DNA of 64,000 nt from Pomacea canaliculata (Eukaryota; Mollusca; Gastropoda; Architaenioglossa; Ampullariidae), in assembly GCF_003073045.1 (NCBI RefSeq), contig NC_037602.1:8232464-8296463 (forward strand), read 5' to 3'. A program made the translations under genes and the position numbers. The notes beneath the pieces were generated by a model. It was not told the DNA's origin, ran no database searches, and was given only the letters and a program-made list of their open reading frames with translations. Positions 1-11,626 of this stretch are shown here, piece after piece (the first letter of the stretch is position 1; every line of letters begins with the position of its first letter).

Positions 1-3000
1 GCTAAGGCCCATAAGCAGAAAATCCATGCTGAGAAAATGCCAGTGGTTCTTTGGCACTTGTGTACAAGAAATGGTAACTAGCAGCTTTAATCTTTTTCAA
101 CTTAGCCTATTTTAGTTTTCTGAGATCTTTCACTAGTTAGGGCTTCAAGGATGATCCATGAACCACTGGGTTTTTTTTTTAAACATGACAAAGCAGATTG
201 ATTATGCAAAAAAAAAAATGTAGATGGTGTGTTTTCAGCTTTTCACATTAATACATAGCAGATATTTAGCAATAAAGAAAAAAAGTGCCAATTGTAAAAT
301 AATAAAAGATTTCCTTGACTCACCTCTTTGTATGTGTAGGATGACTTATCCGCTGTGACAAAGCAAACTTTGAAGTTGGTGACAAATAAATTGCCAGACA
401 TGCCTTGTTTACGGTCAGAGTATGGTGCATACTTCAACACACTCTCAGCATGAGATATTATTTGCTCCCCTGGAAACAAAAGTGTTTCTATCAGATTCTC
501 AATCAAGGACAAAGCAGGTTTTATATGGTATTGTATTGATGTATTAATGTTAACATTTTCATACTGTTTGTCCACATTAAAAATGTTATCTTTTATGAAA
601 AAAAAGGAGACAGTGAGCAAAATTTAGAGTGGTTGTTGGGGGTTGGCGGACATAGATCAGCAAGCTGACAGCCAACCAGACAAATCTGACAGGTCATTAG
701 GAAACACTGTGCCACGTACCTGGAAGGAGATTGGGTTGCATTAAATTTTCAAAAAATGCGGTGGCATTCTTTTCTACTTCCTCCTACACAAAAAAAAGGT
801 AGTTTGGACATGAAAACAAAAACCATCAGCCACCCTTCTCCAACTAGTTAACGATCACACTCAAGCAAGATATCACATCCTTCCATGCAGCATTTTGTCA
901 TTTCAGAATTTTTACATTAAAACTAAAATAATTTTTTGAATTCCTCAGTTCTTACAGAGATCCATTCTCTCTGATCTCTATTTTCTACCTGAATGCTTAT
1001 CCCTCTCTAATTTACTCATGAATACACTTTTATGCAATTTACACATATGTCTAAATATACACAATTTACACACACACAAATGCACCCATACCAGTCTGTC
1101 CCATTGCATGCATAAATCAAGAGTGTTACAATTAATGTAAAAAAGTTTGAAAAAGTAAGTGATTTTGCAACAGGGGCCTAAAAACTTCAGTGAGTTTAGG
1201 CTGGAGGTCTCATCACACAAGACATTGTGTAATAAACTGGACATGAGTCATGCAACAAAAAGCAAAACAAAACAACAACAAAAAAAAAAAAACAAACAAA
1301 AATTGTCTGGGGGTCTGAAAAGTAATTTGGCATTGGAGATATGAAAATCTAAGAGTTTAGGCTGAAGGTATCATCACATAAGACATTGTGAAATAACCTG
1401 ACATAAAAGGTGATACTTCCCCATTACTTGTTCTAAAAAATTAGTGACATAATGAACAATAAAGGTCACAATAATTTTAACAAATAAATACTGCGCTGCA
1501 CTTTTTCTGGAATTAGTCATAAAGATATTCAATACTTTTATTAGGAGAGGGAAGGAAGTGGGAGGCTAAAATAGGTTTAAGTGGGAATTTGAAAATACCC
1601 TCATTTTATGGACAAGAAACTCTGACCCTCACCTACATTACACACTATTCAATCCATTTAAACACGAATCTAGCCAAAGACTTGATAAATCTCTCCAAAC
1701 CAATTTCTTCCTTTTATTATAAGTAGGGAAACAATCATAAGCCTAATGACAGACTTTCAGTTGTATTATTAAGTAAATATATAACTTATTTGCCCTGTCA
1801 ATGCTATCCATGTAAAGATTTCTGCAGAAACCTGGACTGAAAAGACTTCTATTTTCGTAGTAGGTATTTCCCTAGCATCAAGTAAGAAGACCATGCAAAA
1901 TCTCACAAGGAAACTGCCCATCAATGAGCCCTTACATTCCTTCTGCAAATGAATACACAAATTTAGAACATCCGGATTTCCTTACTCAGCTAAGTGTTTT
2001 TGAATTTAGGTAAGTGAAATATAATTGTAACAAGTTTTGTCATGTAAAATTTGTTTCACTATAACAGTAAGGTTCACTGTATGATCTTAAGTGACTGATA
2101 AAAACAGAAATAAAAAAGATCAAGATAAGAACAGATTAAAAAAATGCACATGCAGGCAAGAATGCCACACTGGAGGGTGGGGGTGTCACCCAGTAGTGTA
2201 GTGGTTAAAACACTTGCTTGTCACCACTGCATTGAGAGGGTCAGATCTCACCCTAGGACACTGTATGTAATTCCTGTTTACAGGCCCGGCCATCAAGGGT
2301 TTTCTCTGGGTACTCCAGTTTCCTCCCCTAATAGAGTGAAATCACCTCTAGGTGGAAGCACTTTCACACCAAAACAACCAATCAGCGTGCACACATGCAT
2401 ACATACCTCCCCCAACCACCAACACACAAAATGTAGTTCAAGAGCTTTTGACCCTGACACCTTTAATTTTACTGGTTCAGTAATGGTGACACAGGAAGGA
2501 GGTTCAAGCATAACGTTAACAAAGGAAACAGAATATGAAGAGAAAGAGCCTATATGTTGGTGTGTGCATACTATCATGACGGATCTATCTAAAGATACAA
2601 CAATGAGTTTTCAATGTCCTGATAGAACAAAGAGCACTTGTGAACAGATGAGCACATCAGCTTGAAGTGTTTTACGGAAGCCTTTAATGGTGCTCTTATC
2701 AGAGATGAATTCAAATGACACTAAAAATAAGAGCTGCCTTTACTGTCATGCTAGAGTTGCACTGTCTGCTTTAATGAAAGTCTATGGTGGGGCAGCTTTA
2801 GAAAACTAATTTTTTGCAGTGACCACTAATTCATTCCATCTTAACTTGATGGTCAATGTGAAAGATGAAGCTTTAGATAAATATGCAATATTTATTCAGC
2901 AAAACTGGTTTTGATGTTCTTCATAGCTTTGAAGTGTGCCATCTGCACACTTGTAAAGCTATAGATAAAATATTTTAGTTTTTTAGGAACGGATAAACAA

Positions 3001-6000
3001 TAAAAGTTTTTGCTTATAATGATATAAGAGAAAAAAATGATTTCTTTGACACTGCTTTAAATATAACCATAGTACAAGAGGAACAAATATCATGCAGAAA
3101 ATTGAAATTAAGAAGGTAAAGTATAAGCTGACAACTTTTCTCATGATTAAACAAATTATTTCAGGTATCAAATTTGCACTTAAGTGTAGGGTGTGGTGTA
3201 TGCACTTGTGTTTGTGTGTGTCCATCTGTATGTGTGTTTTGTGTGCACACGCTTTATGATTACAGTGTCTATCATAACTGATATTTTTGAGTGTGTACTC
3301 TGATTTGTACCTCCAAATTTTGTAACTAGTATGGTGTGTCAAAGTAACATGCTGTTTTGCTCAGCCCTCCCCTCTAATATCCAAAATACCACAACAGAAA
3401 AAAAAAGGAAGATCTATGTGTCTGGGATTCGGGGGTCAGGAATAATTTTTTTGAGCTTCTAGGTATACATGAGAAGAAAAATATCAACTGTTCACTCTCA
3501 ATACAATCAGTCACAATAACTTTGTCATTTCAACTGCATTGATAAATTATGTGTGAATACATAAAAACTGAATTTACGGTGAGCTGGGATGAGTTCATAA
3601 TTGAAAAGAACAAAGAAAGCTGCAGGAAGTAATTGGGGCGGGGGGCAGATATCAAAAGAGGTGCAAATTAAATTAATGTGACTAGAATAAGGAAGATGTT
3701 ATGACAATAGCATTATTAAACACTAACAAAACCAACACTAATGTGACCAAAAACTTGCTGTCTCCAAAGATGAAGCGAGAAGCCAGTCAAGCAGAGAAAA
3801 TTAAGATATTTGAGCATAAAAAGTATCAAAATAGGAAATAAATGAGTTTTTAAGTGAAACAAACTTTCAGTCAAGGCTTTTGCCATAGTGCGCTCTGTAG
3901 AACCTGAAAGTGTCTTGATTTAATATCCCAACAGATAATTATCCCTATGTAGCATTTTCAAAACCCCTTTTCGGCTTTCTTTGGTGTCACCTACCCACTA
4001 CTGGATTTTAATTTTTTATACCACTGCACATCAGTGAATAATTTTATTGGGGTATAAAGCAAATCTTTGTTGATTTAAAAACTGCTCTCAACTAATGACT
4101 CGAGTCTTCTGAAGGATTTGATTTCTTTTTCCTTTCTGTTAGCACATGTTTATATAGTGCACATAACTCTGAAAGAAAATGTTGACAGAAGGCTGGATGA
4201 TAAGCAGTGGGCATAGGGGTTGGGTAGGGGATCCAGACCATTACTGTATTGACCCATTAATGAATTCTCTGCACAAGTGTACTAGCTCTCATATGTTTGT
4301 GTGTGTCTGCCTGGATGCATGGGTACACACCAACGGATGTTAACATACATATGTGTTTAAATACTAATCTTAACAAAAAAAAAGTAAAATGTGATTCCAC
4401 CACATCTTGTCTCTCTGTTTTGCACTTTCCAAGTACATGCCACTGAATATATAGATAATTGGTTTCTAATTAACACTAGGTAATGATCAATTTTCAATTC
4501 TAAAAGAAAGTTAGGCACTAAAGATATTGGGATATCAAATGCTCATAAATGAAAGAAAATATACACTTTCACAAGCTTATAAACTGGTAAAGCAATGCAC
4601 GTATAGATAAAAATATTAAATACTTCTGAATAAATGATGGTAGAAAACATAAATACTTCTGAATGAATGATGGTAGAAAATATCTTTTGAGTGCACTCAT
4701 ACATATTTAAGGACATGAAAAAAACCACATAATCTGCTCAAATGTACCATTGGAAAAGTAAAAAAAAGATCAAACAAGTTAGGTCAGAAAGAGATAGATA
4801 CATAAAAAAAATAACATGGAGATTCTATGTGCACTAATTATAAATTAAATTTTCAGCAGCCAGCTATCATTATGAATGAATAGCAGGTCTCTTTGTATAT
4901 ATGCTTGTGAGTGCATGTGTGATTGTCATACATGAGTGTGTGTGTGAATGAAAGAGAGTGGCAGAAAGAAAGACAGGGAAACAGACAATAAAAGACAGTG
5001 TTTCAATCTTGGTGTATTTTAGTTCTGGCATTATGTGCTAGAGGTATTTCAGCTTGTATACAGTTTTTGCCTACTGTGACCAAACAGTAAGAAGTAGCCA
5101 TCTTGGTAGTTGGCATCAACTTGAAGAAGATATAGCAAGTCTATGATGAAATTGTGGCCTTGAAACCCCTCACCTTGATTTTAAATGATTTTAGGCAGTA
5201 ACACTTTCGACATCTAAAAGATCAACCCAAATCACATCAGCATTTTTGTCACATTGTTTGGGGAGATGAACTACCAAGATGGATTTTGATGTCCCAACCA
5301 CTGCAAACTGCCTTAAATTTACAGACCTTGGCATGCAAAACAGCCATGCAAGCACTGATTGAAATGAACACATATATCAAAAGCCATTGCACTTAGAGAT
5401 TTTCTTTACTGTCATTCCTGTTACTTGATATGTACTAAAGCAACATCCATATATATATATACACAGGCATGCAAATCCAAATAAGAGCTGTGAGTGACAT
5501 GTATAAGCCCATGAATTTATGCAACAATTAAAGACTTAAATTCACATGCAATCTCTCACACAGAGAGCTAATAGATTTCTAATCCCTTCTGAGATAAGGA
5601 ATGTGAAAATAGGGAGAGAAAACAGGCTGTTACATCAACATGCTTTACTAGCAGCCTATCACTAGTTTAATGCAGGGTTGATGAAAACTTCCAAGCTCAC
5701 CGTTGCAGTTTTAAAAAATAAGATGCACCCTGAACAGGAGAAAAAAAAGCCATTTTTATGAAAACCTTTAGAGTTGCCTCATGTATTTACCAACAGTGTG
5801 CTGACCTTTCTTGGTTTTCATAAACCCTGCAACTGCAAGGATGCTAGCTGCCAGTTTCTCCTAAAACTGTGCTCCTTTTTGCTCTTTTCATAGAGAGTAT
5901 AAGCAAACTAATGTGTGATAAAGGCCCAACAAATGAGAGTGACACAATTCTGGATGAAATCATCACTGTAATACTACAAGAAGCTTCCTTATACTAAAAG

Positions 6001-6990
6001 TTTTCATTGTATTAATGTCATATTATCATATGGCAGCTGCAAAATGAAAAAAATGCTTTCCCTACTCCAAAACACAAAAATACATAATTCAAGAGTATAA
6101 AAATAACAGAAGACTCGGATATGCGATGTTAAAGCTTAAAGTACATCCCTCACAGTAAAGTGCTGTATTAGTAAGCTGCTGCAAGAGTTTAGCATACAGT
6201 GAAAAAGAGCTACAACCATGACAGCATGGAGCATGATCACCCAGGATCTACTTACATCTGCTTACATGATATACTTACATCCTCATCATCCCCTTTTGTT
6301 TCTTCGTCTTCCTCATCTCCATCCTTAATTTCACTGATGTATGATTTAAATGTCTGAAAGTTTCAATGTTTGAAAAATGCAAACAATGGGATTTAGTACA
6401 GTAGGATATTTTTCCTGGTCACAAATTCTCGAAACGGAGAACCGCACGACCAGTTCTTCATGTGTTACCGCAGCTGTGGCAATGTCATAGTTCTGTTTAT
6501 ATAGTCACACACAATTGTGAAACTCTTATGAATTCCTCTTTAAGAACTAAATAAGTTATGAAATTTAATAATATTGCGTTGTTTAATTGCTTACTTGTTG
6601 AGACGTGAATATCTTCCAATTTTTAAAAGGATTCTATTAGTATTATGCTACTGTTTTTTCTTTTTGGTTTTATTGGATCATCTCACACAGGAATTTAACT
6701 GATGAAAGAAGCGTTGACATATATTTCGCATGACAGATTTAAAGCATAGAAAAAGATATAATGAAATATTTTGCAAGAGACAAAATGAAAATTTTGTAAA
6801 TATCACTTGCTACATAGAAAGGTTCCCAAGCTAACCATCGCAGTTGACACAAACAGGGAAAGGAGGTTGGTCACATCACGCAAGAGATACGGAAGACTAT
6901 GTTTCGTTTTATGCAACTTACCGCTTTTCCTTTCTCTTTCATTTCTACAACCTCGTGTTTATTGAGGTAGGAGATGAATCGCTTTGCCAT
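1..6990 (-). CDS. Myotubularin-related protein, MTMR10/11/12 group (5' part, continues off the left edge)
   Basis: Four coding exons join in frame: 6922-6990 (start codon 6988-6990), 6279-6353, 720-783 and 324-469, each with GT-AG borders. They encode an N-terminal tail with a TFKSY motif resembling the TFRSYL/SFVSY segment at the start of MTMR10/MTMR12. An acidic run follows, then a PH-GRAM domain start containing LLPGEQ, VLKY and a TNFKVCFVT strand. In the family this domain binds phosphoinositides, and MTMR10-12 are pseudophosphatases that partner active myotubularins; the phosphatase region lies outside the window, so activity cannot be judged. Wording around PGEQ and VLKY is slightly closer to MTMR12 than MTMR10. 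The intron 784-6278 is 5.5 kb and holds a SINE and small repeats. Confidence 0.82.
1185..1405. repeat. Imperfect direct repeat, about 60 bp, two copies
   Basis: About 1190-1245 and 1345-1400 share the order GAGTTTAGGCTG, AGGT-TCATCACA, AAGACATTGTG, AATAA-CTG, GACAT. They are separated by an A-rich stretch. The pair lies in the large MTMR-like intron. It may be a local duplication or two ends of a decayed element. Confidence 0.6.
2181..2372 (+). mobile_element. tRNA-derived SINE, copy 1
   Basis: The head reads like RNA polymerase III A-box sequence (TAGTGGTTAAAACACTTGC) followed by a B-box-like GGTCAGATCTC. Next comes a central block GGGTTTTCTCTGGGTACTCC and a tail with GGTGGAAGCACTTTCAC. The same parts recur in reverse at 22709-22917 and, without the head, at 34509-34641. 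The central block resembles the core of the MetaSINE group of animal SINEs; that family name is from memory and tentative. Confidence 0.7.
4618..4681. repeat. Two tandem units of about 32 bp
   Basis: AATACTTCTGAAT(A/G)AATGATGGTAGAAAA occurs twice back to back in the MTMR-like intron, with one or two differences. It is a recent local duplication with no coding meaning. Confidence 0.75.
5671..5831. mobile_element. Small inverted-repeat element (MITE-like), about 161 bp
   Basis: The ends are inverted copies: TGCAGGGTTGATGAAAAC at 5671-5688 and the reverse complement of TGCAGGGTTTATGAAAAC at 5814-5831, 17 of 18 bases matching. No clear target-site duplication is visible, so the superfamily is undetermined. 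Its inner segment CTTCCAAGCTCACCG (from 5689) has a diverged relative, TTCCCAAGCTAACCA, at about 6823. Confidence 0.55.
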
Positions 6991-8591
6991 GGTGACTCTA
7001 ACCGCGTTATAAATCCATCCGGCTCAAGTCTATGTCGTCTGTCTGTGTTTCCGCCTCCAAAGTTATGGGCAGGTAACCCAAAAGCGTCATCGTGAGTGGC
7101 CTCCCCTTTAGATGTATGTCTATGGTGACATTAACCGAAGCTCATGGAAATGGATAAAAGTTCGTACAGCTAGCGCGTGTTTCCGTGGTGTGTTGTAAGT
7201 TGTGCGCTCGATGGGAGATATTGATTTTGTCTGTCGAATTAAATCAAGTCCTTTACATCTCTCCCCCCCCCCCCTGTAAAAAATGCTATCGACCATCTGT
7301 TGTCTGTATACTTCGCATTTGCTTGTCATGGCTTCTGCTGAACGTGTTATTTGTAACCTAATCTGTCGTCGATAAATCTTATTTATAAACTTAAAAAAGA
7401 TCAAAACTGCAGCTTTTCCTGTAACCACCACTTATGCATTTTTTTGTTTGTTTACTCTTTAGATCAGCGATACCCACGCTTTAAAATAAAATTGGTTCTG
7501 CCATTGATCACGTTTGAACAGCTGAGCATAATATTACTGATTCACAACCGACTATTCTGTAGGGTATTTACAGTGCTTGCAGCATTAGTCGACGTATGAA
7601 AAGGGCTGAAGCAGTAGACCGATACTCAAATTAGTATGTCCCTGTAGACATCTATTGTTTGTAATTAGTAATTATTAGTCAAATTAGTTCTTTGATTACA
7701 TTTTTTAATGCCTGCAGGCTATTAATTTCAGGTCTGCATATCTTAGCAATTTTTCATTAAAGCTTGTTTCTTTTAATGAGTTTCCCTGTGTGATGTTAAC
7801 AGTTCTGTAGAAATGTTGCTTATTAAAATCCACGAAAATGGGGAGTGCTATAACACTAAATAACAGTCATTATTTAGTTTTAATACTGAGCATGGGATTA
7901 AAAAAATCAAATGGAAATTTCAGATGTCAGATCCTTAAGTGTACAAAAGGTGTACTTTATTTTTATCAAATTCTTTAGATGTGAAGATATATATAGATAG
8001 TGCCTTGCAAGCTTCAAATTAGAAAAAAAGAAGTCGAAATAAAGGTAATTTATGTAAATGGTTTAATCAACTTAAACAAAATTTTTTTGTAAAGCTCTAT
8101 ATCACTCAGCTGATAGTGTTCAATACGAAATTTCAAATAACTAGCTCAAATACTCAATTCGAAAAAAAGCAAGACAAGTGAAATATTATAATTTAAGATT
8201 TTTCCTTCATTAGAAATATCTGGGAATCTCAAGCGTTTGACTTTTGATGCCCATAAAAAACATCAAACTACAGTTTTGTATAATACTAATATGACCAAAT
8301 ATTAGGAATCTTAAGGTTAATGCACAATAAGCTGAAAACTGACTTCAAAGAAAAAAAAATGCCTGACAAATGTGTTTTCTTAAACTTATAAACCTGGTTT
8401 GGTTATCAGTAATTTGATTACTGGTATGGCGTACACTATTAACAAGAATTGTACATCACTGAAATAATACTGTTTGCAAAAAACTGGATAGACAAATCTT
8501 TTATGATAAATTAATAAACAACTGAATAATTTTACATGAACACAATAGAATATCAGAAAATGATTCACCAGCATGTTTTCTCTTGCTTTTA
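6991..8591. other. Intergenic region between the MTMR-like start and the FAS-like 3' end
   Basis: This holds the presumed promoter and 5' leader of the MTMR-like gene (just right of 6990), a C-run at about 7262, and AT-rich sequence. I see no further conserved reading frame on either strand. The stop of the FAS-like gene lies at the right border. Confidence 0.6.
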
Positions 8592-11500
8592 TTATTTTTT
8601 GCCTAAAATGGCATGGATGATGGATGCTAAAGACTGGACATATGGATCATGGAATATGGACTCATGATCTCCATTGACATAGCAGATCTTCACATTTCCA
8701 GTACACAGTGTGCTAAGTCCATAATCTGCAGGTAGGAGCATGCAACGAAGAGGGCATTTCTTAATGCGGATAAGGTGTGCATCTCCTGTGTGCCAAAAAA
8801 AGGAAGAAAAAAGAATAATTGCTAATATACTGTCTTTTTGGTACAATGTTGATTTCAAAGAGGTTTTAGGAATTGACTGTTCATGGTCAAGTGTAAACAG
8901 AATGATCATAACCATTCATCCCGCTAAAGTCCATCCAATTGATAGAAAATATAAAAATTGAAAATTATATTACTGGGATGAAACATCTTGGATTGTGTAC
9001 AAGTATCAAGTTTTTGAATGAAACAGACATTTTAATTTCTGCCATCAACATACCAACAAATCTGGACTCTTGAGCTTCTACTGCAATGTACTTGCTGGCC
9101 ATAAAGGCAGCTGTGAGGAAGTCGGCAGCTTTCTGTTGGTGTCGAAAGTCAACCGTTTTTTCTACTTCTTCACAAATGGCATCATCATGTGTTTTACAAT
9201 AATTGCTTGACTTTTGCCTCAGGCTCTGGGAACTGGATAAGATGGAGCTGGCAAAAACAATAGGATATGGGGTTTAAATATTTGATGCACTATAACAATA
9301 ATGCATGTAAAGCCGATAATCTCTCCTACTCCACCTCCCACCCACACACCTACAGGCTCCTTTCCCACATCTATGCACACAAAACCTCATCCTTCACATG
9401 CAACAAATCTATTCAATAATCAAAATATTCTTAAACTCACGTGTCCTTGGCTGTCATTTTGGTGAGCTTCACAGCCAGAGTTATTCTTTCTTTCAATGAA
9501 GGAGATCTCTCTAGCTCTGCCTGCACCAGAGTCCTCTGTAGCACATGGCCATATAAGTCCATAAAGTGAAGCAGAAAATGTGACTCCATAATCCTACGTC
9601 CTTCCTGGCCAGTGTTAGCAGGCATTCGACTTCTGATATACTCTATCTGCCCCTTGACATAGTCTGGTGATCCGTCCAACATAAGCAGAAGTTCCACCTG
9701 CAAAAACACTGGGTGTCTTTATAATATGCTATCAAAAGGCCAGATGACAAATATGCTTATTTCCTTTCACAAATAATGTTAATCATGAAGACAGATTGTA
9801 TTCAGGTCTTTACAAAAAAAAAAAAGTAGATACAGAGGTATCTTTTTATCAATGAGTATTATTATATTTTACATTTGATCTAGAATCCAAACTGGCTTTA
9901 GCCAGTCAAATATCACAAGGTGCCAATGCATGCAGCCAGTTCTGTTAAGCCCCTGAATGTGATTTTTTTTTTTTTAAAAAGTCAAGATTGAAAGCAATGC
10001 CTCACTCTTTTCCCCTCTTGTTGAAACTGTCGTGCCATCTCAAAGACCAAGAGACCTCCATACGAATACCCAGCAAGCTGATAGGGACCAAATCTGTCAT
10101 TACACTTGATTGCAGCACAGTAATGTCTGCATCAGATGTGCAGAGGATCAGCAAATAAATGGTTTTGTTCAGTGGTCACAAAAAAATTCTTGCATCCTTT
10201 AAGTTAAACATTAAAGGGTATGGCATCCTGCATTTTTTTAATGTGAAACTAATATAAACAAGCCTGCATTTTATGTAGTATAAAATACAGTTTGGTTTAT
10301 AGCATTGTTTCAATACAGTAAGATTTGCTTCCCCTTGTTAAGTTCACTTAACATTTAAGATTCTGTCAGAGATCTGTCAAGCTTGAAATAGCTGGTATAT
10401 TTAATGAGAAATTTGTTTTGACTATTACATATCCGCAGATGACACAGAAATTTCAATAATATTAGGCATATGGTCAAAATGAGAAAGAGTGATACAAGAG
10501 CACTCATGGCTAAGAGCTATAAAAGTCAGGGGCTCAAAGGCAGTATTGAGATATGTTCCATGAATACCTCAAATAAAAATCTGCCACCTGCAAATGCAAA
10601 GCAGATCCCAATAATATTGTATGAGGTAGGTACCTGGCAACATCTTCAACAGAAGAGGTAGGAGTATCTGGAGTCCTTTGAATACCAATGCAGCAGACAT
10701 TCAACTTAGAAGCCAGCAATCTGAAAATCTCAATGGATCCTGGAAAAAAAAGATGAACAGTTATGAATTAATTATGAATTCTCCAGACTACTGACATGGA
10801 CACAGGAATGCATAGCTGACATAAAGTCCTGGATACTCCAAAACATGCTATGACTGAATGATGATAAAACTGAACTACTACAAAGAAATTTCTGCATCAT
10901 CCTTCTCTCCCTCAGTCTCTTTCTATAAACAACTAAACTATTCCTTTCTCCACCTCTGTCCACAGCTTGGGCGTCATTCTCGATCAGAGTTGACTTTTCA
11001 TCAACAAATTTCTCATGTCTGCAGAATTGCTTACCTTGAACTTTGTAGGATCAGTACCATTCATCATTATCTCACCCGATGCAACAAATTCTAATCTGTG
11101 GCTTTGTGCTGTCAAAGATGGATTATTGTAATTCTCTTTTAAAGGGACAGCTGAGGAAAATGATTATTTAACGTGAACACTTTGAAAAGAGAAAGACAAA
11201 CCCTATGATACACAGAAGATAAGAAATAATATAGGAAAAGAGTCGACATAGAAAATGGAGCAGCTGGGATTTAGAATTACACCGTCTATTGGCAAAGACG
11301 GCCATAAAACTGTAGGAAGAACGTATAAAAAATAAGATATGGGTAAAAATACTTAGTACGTAAGGGGCAATTAAATTTAGCCGATTTGTAAGTTTACACA
11401 TTTTGAACACACTCTCCAGACCAGTAGCTAGAGGAGAAAAAGTGACCAAATGTATGTACCAGTAATAGGATGAACAAGATATAATGGCCGCTTAAACCGC

Positions 11501-11626
11501 CATGCAGCAGATGGCTTATTTAGCTGCTGCAGTTCGGCTGGTGTAGATGATGGGAAATCTTCGATGAGGAGTGAGTGTTGAGCAGAATGTGTAAGGGATG
11601 TGAAGGTTGGTTGTAGAATTTGAAAC
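8592..11626 (-). other. Thioesterase (TE) block, catalytic triad present
   Basis: Exons 11460-11626 through 8592-8785 encode a FAS-type TE of about 300 residues. It opens with RPLYLVHPITG (FAS RPLFLVHPIEG). The nucleophile elbow GYSYGG is encoded at 10054-10071, the acid lies in LMLDGSPDYV (FAS LFDGSPTYV) and the His in NGDHESIF (FAS GDHRTLL). Ser, Asp and His are therefore all kept. In FAS this domain releases palmitate from the carrier protein; here there is no functional carrier, so the natural substrate is unknown (free acyl-CoA or a partner's thioester are options). Conservation here contrasts with loss in every upstream domain. Confidence 0.85.
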
